Assembly: GCF_030936135.1 (NCBI RefSeq)
Contig: NW_026776931.1
Span: forward strand, 62,001 to 126,000
Reading direction: 5' to 3'
DNA from: Gavia stellata
Taxonomy: Eukaryota > Chordata > Aves > Gaviiformes > Gaviidae
DNA: 64,000 nt
Within the stretch, counting starts at the first letter, position 1, and each line of letters begins with the position of its first letter. The translations under genes were made by a program, and so were the position numbers. The notes under the pieces are model-generated. The model searched no databases. It was not told the origin of the DNA and worked only from the letters and a program-made list of their open reading frames with translations. Of the stretch, positions 21,601 through 32,331 are shown piece by piece.

Positions 21601-23814
21601 GTGGTAGGTCATGGGTCTGGAACCTGGCATGGGTAAGAGGGACAGATGTAGCCCTGCTGCTTGCCCTCTTGCTTGCTGCCTTGTAAAGAAGGTGTTTGGG
21701 CACAGCTAAAGAAACAATTGTTTTGGCTTCTGTTTAAGTCTGCACTCAGCAGCGTTTCTGCTTGTGGCGTTTTGCTTTCTCTACGCATTGTGCCGTAGGA
21801 CTTCTGAAAGTGCATCTTGCACGTGTGGTGGAGTTGATTGAACCTCTTCCTGAGCAGCTCTTGTCAGTCCTTCAGCTGCTTGAACGGAATGGGAGATCTG
21901 TCTAAATCCCACTTGAAAACTGAGCAACTCCCAAGCCTTTTTTTATTTAATTTGCTTTCAAAGTTTCTTAGTTACAGGTGTTGGAGTTTGAAGCATGTGG
22001 TTAGAAACGCTGCAGAAAGTACGTTCTTATACAGAAATACTTGTGAGTGACTGATTACAGAAGCCCTGTGCTGCTTCTGTCCTTCTGCTGTTGTGTGCCA
22101 GAAATCCCTCTTTGAGAGGGGCAAGGAGTCCCTGGAGTCAGAGTTCCGCAGCTTGATGACACGACACAGCAAGCCGGTCCCACCCATCCTCATCCTGGAC
22201 CTGATCAGCGGGGATGATGAAATGGAGATGCAGGAGGAGATGTCTCTGGAGCACCTCCCGGAGAGTGTCCTGCACGATATCATCCGCATTTCTGGCTGGC
22301 TGGTGGAAAACGGCAGGAATCAAGGTTGGTAGTGCTGTGTGTTGTTCCCTTGTAGTTCTGTATCAGGTGAGTGCTCTCCAACTACTTACCGCATGTGGCT
22401 GAGACCAAAAGTAGGGTGTTGAGGGTTGTGTGTAGCACTGTACAGCTTTGATTGCAGATCACACACCTTCAGCCTTGAAGCCTCTGCTCAGGTGCTGCTG
22501 TGGCTAACAAACCATGACTCACACTGCCGTTGGTAGCTAGCAGTGCTAGCAAAACTAGTGACTGCCTTAGTGGCACCTTTTAGGTGAGTAGTTCAGTCTC
22601 CTTTCAATCACCTTCTTAAGATCCTCCTTCTTTTTTTTTACAGCATTTGTAGTGAGTGATGGTTTGTCAGTTGAAGGTTTGTCAGTTGAACAGAATGATC
22701 TGGTGAATATGATGAGAGAGCGAGCTGTGTAAATAAAGCATAAATTGTCTTAATGCATAGCCTGTCCTATAGCAGAAATCCATTTAACTTGCATCTGTGA
22801 TGCCTTCTGATGGAGCTGCAACTATCTAGTGCTCCATCATTATAAGTGTTATAAGTGTGTGAGACACTGGTCACTTATTCCCATTTGGGAACTATTTATG
22901 AACAGAACTTTTTGTAGTAAATGTGACCAAGGGCGGGGGGGGAAGCAGCACAGACGACTTTCTTCAGTCAGTACATGTCTCTTCTTTCCTGTTCTGCAGC
23001 ATCAAAATCTGCCTACAGCTTTATACTCCTTTATTAACTTTTTCTTTGGGAGTGAACAATTTTGTGGACTTGTTACAGGAAACCTGTACTTTCACATACA
23101 TATAGCTACTAGAATCACCCCCCACCTCAATGATTTGCTTCTGAGTGGGGATTACTGTGCTTACCAAGTATGACAAACATCTTTTAAAAGCTTCTTAAGA
23201 ACTTTTCCATGATCAAAGGCGACTGAAGCATATATAGCATATTTTGTTAGTCAGTTTGTATTCCGCTTTCAAATGATGAACGCCTCATTTAGTTCGTGAA
23301 TGCCCTGAATCCTGAGAAGTGTGTAAAGTCTCTCATGTTAGAAACTGAGCACTTGAATTGACAAGGTCTTGCACAAATGTCTCCCATCAGTTCCACAACT
23401 GATGTGCTCTTGGTGCACAGACTTGTTGTGTGTGGTGGGAGGGCTGGAATGAATACTGTGGGGGAAGGAAGAAGAAGTAGTAGTTTTTGAAGAAAATAGG
23501 AGAGGCTCTGGGAGGGAAAACCACCTCGGGTCCCACATCAATGCTACTAGGGCCCCTTAGGGGCACAGAGTGTTTCAGGAAAGGTTTGTTTTATCATATA
23601 GTGTTCCCTGTTTGCCTATAATCTTGTTTCTACCTTGTCTCCCTAGATTTCATGCCTGTTTACTTCCAAATCCGCTCTGTCCAGCTTGACCGCTCCATCA
23701 AGGGGCTGAAAGACCATTTCCGTAAGAACAGCTCCTCCACTGGAGTGCCATATTCCCCTGCCATTCAGAACAAAAGGAAGGACACCCCCACCAAAAAGCC
23801 ACTCAAGAGACCAG
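18619..23814 (+). CDS. EXOC7: EXOC7 (exocyst Exo70 subunit), first six coding exons only
   Basis: EXOC7 is the Exo70 subunit of the exocyst, which tethers secretory vesicles to the plasma membrane. Coding exons are 18619-18678, 19505-19570, 20642-20826, 21498-21603, 22102-22324 and 23647-23814, 808 nt in all. Every junction has AG/GT and compatible phase. The start MIPAEEVSARRREIEGKLKQ and later segments such as ENLQRLQENVEKTLSCLDHV, LEEYLNCMDKIQKVVEYFQD and SSSTGVPYSPAIQNKRKDTP match vertebrate EXOC7 closely. There are no stops or frameshifts. The piece covers the N-terminal coiled coil and the start of the helical rod (about 269 of about 650-700 residues). After the donor at 23815 I could not find exon 7 or any later exon, so the C-terminal lipid-binding part is missing from the window. 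The gene is either truncated or continues after an unusually long intron. Confidence 0.9.
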
Positions 23815-26800
23815 GTGAGTTCTTGAAGGGGTGGGGGGGATTGCTGTACTGTGTATCCTCTTGCCTGGCTATCAAACACCTGTCTGTAGGCCTTCTCACT
23901 GCTGAGGTAGCCTCTGTGTCTAAAATGTGCGTTTAGGACAGAAGCAGGGGTGAGACTTTGGAGATAAGCGCCTCTTCTCTGCCCTGGATTCAGCATTGAG
24001 GCTACAGACATTTTCTGTCTCTGTTATAACAGGGCTATAAAAGGATATGAGCTGTCCTCAGCCTTGGAATATGGAATACAGACTGTGCCACAGCAAAATA
24101 GACAACTGTGATCTAATAGAACACATCACTTTAATAATCATTAGTTATGAATAAATTATTACTATGCTAGGAAACCAAGAACTCATCAGGACTTGAGATG
24201 GGGACTAGGTAGGTGCCTACTGACATGAGATCCAAAGTTGTCTCAATTTTGGAAGGGCTGTTAAGCTTTTGCCTTGGCTTGTCTTTGGAGGAACTAGGAA
24301 TGTGGTTGGTGGCTTACTCCACGTCTCCTCATAATGGAGTTTTGCTGCATTTTCTGCAGCTGGTGAGGCCGCTCACTCCGGTGTACCGGAGCGCAGAGCT
24401 GGAATTCCCATCTCTGAAACGTGCCATCTAGTGGGAGCACAGCCAGGAGGGCCAGCAAAAGCTAGCACATACCTCCCACAGCAGCACAGCGATATTGTCC
24501 CGCTGTGTGTCACAGCACCCTCTGCACTAGTGATCAAAGTCAGAAAAGTTCGTATTTCTGTGGGTTTACCTGGCCAATACTCTCCCACCCTAATATTTTT
24601 TTTCCTGTGTTGTCAAAATACTCTTAACGGGTTCAAAAACTTAGTAAGAAATGTGGCTAGGGACTGGGAATGGATGGGATGGGGAAAGGGAGGAAAAGCA
24701 ATGCCCATTTTAATTGTGCTGTGTTTATTTTTATAATCCTGATGTGAATGCAGTCCTCATCCCAGGTAATGTGCGTCTATGTGTGCGTGTGCTGGCCCTG
24801 GTGCTCGCTCTCTTCACTTCTGTGTGTGGAGAGGCTTTGCTGGGCCTCTTCTTGCTAAAGCAGAGGGTGTGCCTGGGATATTTGGAGAAGGGGGGCTGGC
24901 TGGGGAAGGCTGTGACATCCAGAGATAACCCCTCTGGTCTTTTTAAAATCAATCTGTGCCATTGCTGCTGTGTCCTGGAGCTGTTCCTGAAAGCTGATGT
25001 GTGAGTTGCAGTTGGTGAATGCAGATAGTCTGCGAATTTCAGTGGATTTTGCCCTGTCAGCAGAGCACCACCTGACAAGGGTATGTCTTACCCCACACTT
25101 GGCTTTCCTCTGGAGTTTGACAGGTAGTTATTTGCCTAAGAATTTGCCCTCAGTGTTGGGAGGCCTGTAGAGGACAATATCCTCCTGCTGAGGAGAACTA
25201 GCTATGCTGCAGATGGCAGAAAATCAGTGTTTTAAATGGTTCCTAAGCATGATGGCAGTCATTTGTGTTCAGCTCCCGAGCAGTCTCTCCTGCCCAACAA
25301 CATGATTACAATAGGTAAAAATTATTTTTGTGTGGTTCAGTAGCACTCTACTGGAAAGATGCCAGATGGGGATCTGTAGTTGAGCCATGGGGAACTCGGG
25401 TTGCAGTGCTTCAGGTTTGGTCCACAGTTCTTGGTTATCACCTGATACTGAAAAGATCCCTGGGTTTTGATTGCTGTGAAGTTAGCAGGGTCAGCAAACA
25501 TTTCTGAGCAGCCTGCCAAATGGTGACATCTCCCCTATGCCCTAGGTAAATAGATGGATGAGATTTTTTTTGAGCAGATGAAAAAAAAATCACTAGGATT
25601 TTTTAATGGGTCTCAGATCTTGGATGCTCACGCAGAGAGTACAGAAAGGAGCCTACACGTTTGAGAGCACAAGCATTTGTTCTCTACCAACAGGATTCCT
25701 CCAAAATGGATGCATTTGGCCATCCAGAATTACTTGTCATGATGAATGTCTCGGCTGTAGGTTTGCCAGGAGATTTTCACATCTTTTTGCCCATTTTAAT
25801 TGGAGTTTGTGAGATGGCCAGCTAGAAGGCCCAGAGCATTGGTGTGAATGCACTTAAAGAGCTGACAGTGTATGAAGGAAAGCGCATTTCAAATGATCTA
25901 TTGGGGTATTGTTAATCTCAAGAAAAGATAGTGGCTAATTTGTCTCCAATCTTCTGTGAACAAGGACAGAAAACCAGACTGTAGCTCTTGAAGGACAGGG
26001 GTGGTTAAACCTCATACACCAGCCATCTCTTCTGGCTACTGAATTCTACTTAAGTGAAATTAAAAATGGAGGAAAAAAAATAGTCTTTGAGCAGAGATTC
26101 ACTGGTTTTTCTGCAGTTCCATCAGCTTTCAAGGACAGCTCTTGAGGTGGAGGTCTTACACCCTCTTCGCACTGGCACAGTGGCCCTCTTCATAGCAATA
26201 TTCATCTGGTGGTGTTTGATTCTCCTGGTTTTAGCCTTTTTTCAATTATGGACAAGGAATTTTTTTTCTGTGCTACTGCTTCAGTAAGTAAAGTCAAGTT
26301 CTGCCGATTTGGGTTTCAGACAAGGGGGTTTTCTCACAGTTCCAATTTGATTTCCTTAAGGAAGAATATCCCAGTGCACACCCCAATGCACACTTAAACC
26401 TGTTGCAAGGGATAAATAACAAACTCAATCTGATGTGCTATAACTTGTTTACCCACAAAGCAAAGAGCAAGAGAGGCTACAGCTAAAGGGAAGGTGAGGT
26501 GTTAGGGACAGGGTAACAAAGCAGAGGACCCCGCGTCTCCCCCAGGTACTATGTTGGATTCTGGAGAACATGCTCCATATCCATGTGTTGTTTCAGAGGG
26601 TCTTAATCTCTGCATTACTGTTTTATTTGTTGATGTACCCTGTACCGTCTCCCGTTGTTACAACATGCAGTTGAAAATCTGACTGCTGGAGGTGCTTCTA
26701 AAGTAAAGTTGTCTCCTCTTTAAATGAAACTTGCCAAGTCAAGTTGAGCTGATGAAGCAATCTGTGGGCTGCTTTTTTTTTGTAGTTTGCTGTTTGAAAT

Positions 26801-29379
26801 GTCAGCAGTCTGTCTCAGAGGGCAGGTGTATTCAGATTCCCAGATCATCCTGCTGCAAACATATGCACATAAAATACCTCTTCTTTGTGATTCCGGTAGA
26901 CCCAGTGCTTTTTTTTTTTTTGGCTTTAGAGCAGCAGGTAGCTCAGAAGCTCTGCATTGCCAGGGAAGGATAGGGCCAGAAGGTGCTGGTAGGGGCACCC
27001 AGCTTGGCTGCCTACAAGCAAAAGCCGGAGAACTTTAGCTGGTTTTATACAGACTCCTGCAGCTGGTGCTTAAAAAAAGAGGATGCGTTGCCCTTCTGCT
27101 TGGTTAGGAAACTGCTTAATGGAAGAGAGAAACAATGTGCAGTTGGAAAACTGTGCCTCATGCATGCCCCAAAGCCATTTTATTTAACAGTTGGGCCACA
27201 GGAGCAGAAGTTTCAGGTGTTTTTTGACTTTTGGGGGTTTTGGGAGCTCTTTTCAAGCTGTAGGGGAGCCCTTTTTCAGTTTACTTAATGCTCCAGTTTA
27301 CCTAGCGGTGAGGTACTACCTGGAAGGCCGGCTGTGGAGTCTTTGTGTGGCAGAACAAAGAGCCTGTTCCTGCTTCCCATATTGATCGCTGCCTAGCTTG
27401 AATGTGATGTTTTCATTAGCAGCTGAAACGCAGTCCCGTTTGGTTTGCGAGCTGCCTAATAGGGGAAAACAATTGTGGAACAAAAGCATTTGGCTTCCAC
27501 TAGAATCCATTAAAGCCTAATTAAAATACTAAGTAAGAGGGATACAGCAGCACTGAAGTGATGCCCGTGAACACTGAACACTCAGTGTGTGTCAGCGTAA
27601 ACACAGGTAATTGTGCTTATGCAAATAAAATGCAGCATTGGTGTTTCAGCTCATCTGAGAAGAAACTGTCAGGGGTGGGCTGTGGAGACTTGCGCTGCAT
27701 ACCTGTGAAGTGAGATCCTATTGACAGCAGCAGCAGTTGTACTGTCTGCTTGGTTCTCACACCAATTTACCCTCTTTTTTATTCTTTTATTCCCCCCCCG
27801 CCCCCCTTGATGCTTGAAAGTGGGGGAAGATGAAAGAACTGGTAGAAGAACAGTACCTGGGTTGAGCTGCTCTGCATCAGCTGGGCCCTGGTAACAGCAG
27901 TAAGAAAGAGCTTAGTGCATATCTCCAGAGCTTGCTACAGCCCTGCTTGCTCAGGGGAACTTGCTGTTGTGCCCAAGCCGTTAAGGTTTCTGAAACCAGC
28001 TAAGAATAAAGTGGAAGTGTTGGGTACGAAGGGCCTCGGGAAGCTTGGAAGAAGAGGCATAGCCCTCTCACTTGATCGTATGGCAGAGGCTAGGAGCAAA
28101 TGCATCAGCACAGCGAGGGTGTAAGTCTTCCCACCTCCCTGGTGTGCGGTTAGAGGGGAGAAGTTTCCTACTGGAAGAATGTGTTTTATGGATATGATTT
28201 TTACTTTACTGAGTGGTTGAGAACACTCTGAACTGGTAGAAGAAAAATGGTTCCTAAAATGTAATGTTTCACTGGCAACAAGTTCTGCTATTTAGTAAGT
28301 GCCCCAGGTTAAGGCAGCTTGGTAATTCAGTGGGAACACCTCTCTCCTGTTCTCCCCCATTAGAGATGCACTGTCTGGGGGACCTGAAGTTTCCTTCCCC
28401 CTGCGGCGTATCCCTTCATGGGATCGAGCTGTCCTGCGCCCCAGGATACTGTTCTGCAGCAGTGTGTACTTGGGCTTCCCCTCAGGATAGCGGCCCTCAG
28501 CACTTGGGCAGCCAACACTCATTTCCAAGCTGCACTGTGGCTTACAGTTACTGGTGGAAGTAGGGATTTTTTGCATGTTGGAAGTATTTATGACTTTGAA
28601 GCGGAAGAACAAGTCTTAATTTTGGCAGCAGCAATTTTATTTCTTGGATCCTTCTCCATTTACTCAAGTCTCCTATAGAAACTCCTTCTACCTTCCCAAA
28701 ACTTTGTTCCCTGTTGTGCAGGCAACAGCAAAGCTCTGCTGTGAGAGGGTGTCCATGTGCTTGTGATAATTGTAGCTTGTTGCATGACGACTAACCTTTT
28801 AATGTGGAAGCAGCGCTTAGTCTTCAGTTGTCACATTAGTGCTTTGTTTTGTGCTTTCTAGCTGTATATCCAGCATTGGCTTTTGTTCAGTTCTGTCTGT
28901 TTTTTGTGTGTGTTAAGTATAAATCTTTTTAACCCAGTGTTACTTTTTTTCCATGGTTTTAATTGATTTGCAGTTCCTTAGAAGAGAAGTGTCTTGGGGA
29001 TTAGGGTGACTTAATGCGAGTTAGACATGGGTGGGCAGCATCCATTATTCTATGATGCCTGTGATGGGAATTGCTGCTGCAATCGCTCTCTTGAGCCCAG
29101 AGGTTGTCACCCTTTTATCGCTTCCTGTAGCGCCAGAGATCATTCCTTGTCTTGGCTGTGGGGCTCCTGATGGGTCTATGTTGAGCACGCTCAGAAAATA
29201 CCCCTCGGAAAGGCACCTCTTTCTGCAGGTCTAACCCAGTGGCTGCGATTGTGGCTCTGGGGAGCAGGCAACGTGTTACCGGACAGGAATGGTCCGTACT
29301 GCGAAGCCCTGCTTCCACAGCTGAGGAAAAGCAGCAAACCTTCCACGCTCGGATTCAGAGGACCGGCTTAAATAAACTC
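23815..29379. other. Sequence after EXOC7 exon 6; no further exon recognised
   Basis: I searched the three plus-strand frames for later EXOC7 exons and found none. The sequence is AT-neutral with T-runs and short frames on both strands, and no ERV or CR1 was seen. It may be EXOC7 intron 6, unrelated DNA after a break, or both; the breakpoint cannot be placed. A C-run (27792-27807) and a few A/T-runs are the only simple repeats. Confidence 0.5.
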
Positions 29380-30010
29380 GTTACAGGGAAGGGTGCTGGA
29401 GCCCGCCGGGCGTCCCCGGCCAGGGCCCCCTCGCTCCGGGGAGCTCCTGCGGGGGGGCGCGTTTGGGGTCGGCAGCCGGGGGCCTCTTGCACCCGCTTCG
29501 GTGCCGCCGCACGGGTGGGCGTGGGGCAGCAGCCCCGGGACAGCCGCTGCGGACCCCTCTGTCCCGGGAGGGGAGGGGAGGGGCGGGCCGGGACCGCCGC
29601 GCCTCTGCCCTGCGCCCGCCGGGGTCTCTCGGTCCCGCCGGCTGCCGCCCAGCGAGGGGGGTTCGGCGGAGCTCGGCAGGCGTGTCCCGGGACCCGCCCG
29701 AGGAGAGCTCCTGCGTGGGCAGCGCCCGGGCCGGTTCGCCTGGGCGGGGGCTCCGGCACCGGGCCCGGCCCAGACCCGCCCCGCCGAGTCCCGCCGAGCC
29801 GAGCCGGTCCGAGCCGAAATCACCCGAGCCCTGCCGAGTCTCGCCGAGCGGAGTCGAGCCGAGCCCAGAGCAGCCGAGCCGAGCCGAAACGACCCGAGCC
29901 CAGCCCAGCCCGCGGATCGGAGCGGAGCCGAAACGACCCGAGCTTAGCCGAGTCCCGCCGAGTCCCGCCGGGCCGAGCCGAGCCCAGAGCAGCCGAGCCG
30001 GAATGAGACG
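29380..30010. promoter_or_regulatory. CpG island with GAGCC-type tandem repeats
   Basis: The sequence is extremely CpG-rich. From about 29765 to 30010 it is built of GCCGA/GAGCC pentamers, with longer repeats within: GAGCCGAAACGACCCGAGC occurs near 29881 and 29923 (a variant near 29812), and CCGAGCCCAGAGCAGCCGAG near 29859 and 29977. Open frames up to 255 codons exist on both strands, but the translations are low-complexity arginine/serine/proline sequence. It lies immediately before internal MAP4K3 exons, where the parent gene has no promoter that I know of, so it probably marks a junction or a novel promoter. Confidence 0.55.
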
Positions 30011-31570
30011 AGCCCCGCTGACATTTTGTGAGTTCTTTCTGGTTAGAATTCTTCTCTTCAAGGTCAGTTGATCACTTTCTGGGGCAGTGTGTGAATGTGG
30101 ATATTATTTGGGTTTTACTGTAGCTGAATAATTACCCCTTAGGCTCTTTGGCTGTGGAGGGGTAGTTTGTTGTGTGCCTGCAGAACAGCCTGAGGCAGAT
30201 TGGTTTCATCCACTGAAAACAGCGAAATAGCTGTTTTGGAAACTGCCTGTTAGTTACTAGAAGGTGATTGAGGAGAACTTCATGTATACATTACGTAACT
30301 TTTTGCACACACATGTGCGCGCACACAAGCACGCCTGTGTATATATCCACATGTGGAAGTGTATATGCTGTGAGCTTATAGATTGAGAGCTTTAGGAAAA
30401 AGAGTAGTAAACCACTGCGTACAGAAGAATGTTTGATTTGTGGCGAGAAGTTTATCTAAAAATGTGTTTTACCCTTTAGGATGGCGCCAGAAGTTGCTGC
30501 AGTAGGAAGAAAAGGTGGCTATAAGCACCTCTGTGATCTGTGGGCAGCTGGAATAACTGCTACAGAGCTTGCTGAGCTTCAGCCTCCAATGTTTGACCTA
30601 CATCCCGTGAGGTTAGCAAAGGGTTAAAGCGCGGTGTGTAAGTACAGCTTCCCAAATCATCCATTTGGAGTAGTGGCTACATGGGTGCTTGTGGTGTTTG
30701 GGGGTACTGCAAGGGTGTTGGGTTGTAAGTGTTCTGGATGTACATGATAGAAATTGTGACAACTCCTTTTGCTGCATAAATGCGTCATGTTGTCCTGGTA
30801 GCGTCTCTTAAACGGATGGACTTCTTCCTGCCAACTAAACAATGTATTCAAAATTCATGGCAGATAATGTACTGCCATGTCACCCACAGAAATACTGTTG
30901 TTTTTTTTAGAGCGCTTTTGCTAATGATGAAAAGCAACTGCCAGCCTCCTGAATTATTAAAGGACAAAATGAAATGGCAAGTACTTTTCTGTTTCAGTAG
31001 ATAATGATCATGTATTTCACTGGGCAATTGATTCTCATGTTTACCACTTCCTTTTACAGGTCCAATAGTTTCCATCATTCTGTGAAAACGGTACTTAGAA
31101 AAAAATCCTGAAAAAAGACCGACAGCTGAAAAGTTACTACAGGTATAAATTTATGTGTGGGATTTTTTTTAAGTTCTAAAATTAAAATGTGCTTAATAGG
31201 GGTGGTTGGAATTTTAATCTGTGTTTTTCCTTCTGTCTTTCAGCATCCTTTTTGTTACCCAGCCATTAAATCCAAGTCTTGCTAGTGAACTTTTGGATAA
31301 AATGAATAATCCTGATCATTCCACTTACCGTGATTTTGATGACAATGATCCTGAGGTAGGAATACGTTTTAATCACAGACTCAGATTAAGTTTTTGTTTG
31401 CCGACAAAACTAAATGCTTATGGCTCATTGAGGCACAGAATGTTTTGTGATCTGGGAACAGGCTGAAAGGTTGCTTTTACTTTTGGTTGTGCTGCTCTGT
31501 CACACGTCCAGGCCCTTAGCAAAATTCATTATATTTGGGGGAGAGACGCTCAAAGGGAAAGAGATGAAAA

Positions 31571-32213
31571 TGTTACCGAAAATCGTAACCAAGAAAACTC
31601 TCCAAACCAAATGATAGTTTAGAAAGCCGACATTGGTTTATTGCAGCGCTGGGTGCATGGGGGATCCTTCCTCCTAGCATGCACACCCAGTTGAAATCAT
31701 GACAGGTATTTAAACAGTTAACAAAGTTAGTTACGCCTACTGGTCCCACCCTTTAGCTAACTATTGGTTAGGATCTTTCTTACTGCATCTTAAAGATACA
31801 GTTCTCTTTTAATTCACTACGCATGCCCAGAGAGTAGGGGGCTTATTTGGGTTGGGGGCTTTTCTAGCTAGGAGGTGTGGTTTTTAACATTATAATGAGG
31901 TAGGTCAGCCTTAGGGCACCCATTTGGGGCATTTCACTGACTTGGCTGTTTGGCCAAGTCTCAAGTTTGCATATCGGCCATTATCAGTAGACCCAGAGGC
32001 TATATCAGGTGCTAGGTCTACTTTTGTCTCCAGGTAGACAACATTAACATAACACAATAGAGCTAATCGCCACAGCCAGCCTGTTTCCGGGAAAACTAAT
32101 GCATATTTCAGTTTGTGCGAGGCAGTATCATCTTAACTCATCTGTACAAAGTTTGCACAAAGGGATCTGGGTTTTTTTGTATGCTAACTAATTTGTTTAA
32201 GTCTTTGGTATCA
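31571..32213 (-). repeat. ERV2 3' LTR
   Basis: The 643-bp LTR begins TGTTACCG and ends TTGGTATCA on the plus strand (TG...CA). A minus-strand AATAAA signal lies at 31637-31642 and a TTTAAATA element, a possible weak TATA box, at 31707-31714. Just outside the inner edge is a purine run (minus strand of about 32214-32224), the polypurine tract for plus-strand priming. Confidence 0.93.
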
Positions 32214-32331
32214 TTCCCCCCTTTGGAAGTAGTTAGATTTTCCTACTACTTCCATATATTTTTCTCAATGCTTCTCTTAGTACAACTTATGCAGGTTCCT
32301 ATAATAACTACAACAATGACCACATAAATTA

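Noticed and set aside
23815..29379. EXOC7 exon 7 or later exons
   Set aside because: I looked for the conserved segments in all plus frames and saw none.
29239..30061. Open frames of 184-255 codons in the second CpG island
   Set aside because: They are dominated by pentamer repeats and open on both strands, as expected for very GC-rich DNA with few stops.
30480..31355. MAP4K5 instead of MAP4K3
   Set aside because: The segments KDKMKW, STYRDFDDNDPE, VPHRIHS and GQVKFDAPLRKETEPH fit MAP4K3; the MAP4K5 linker differs.
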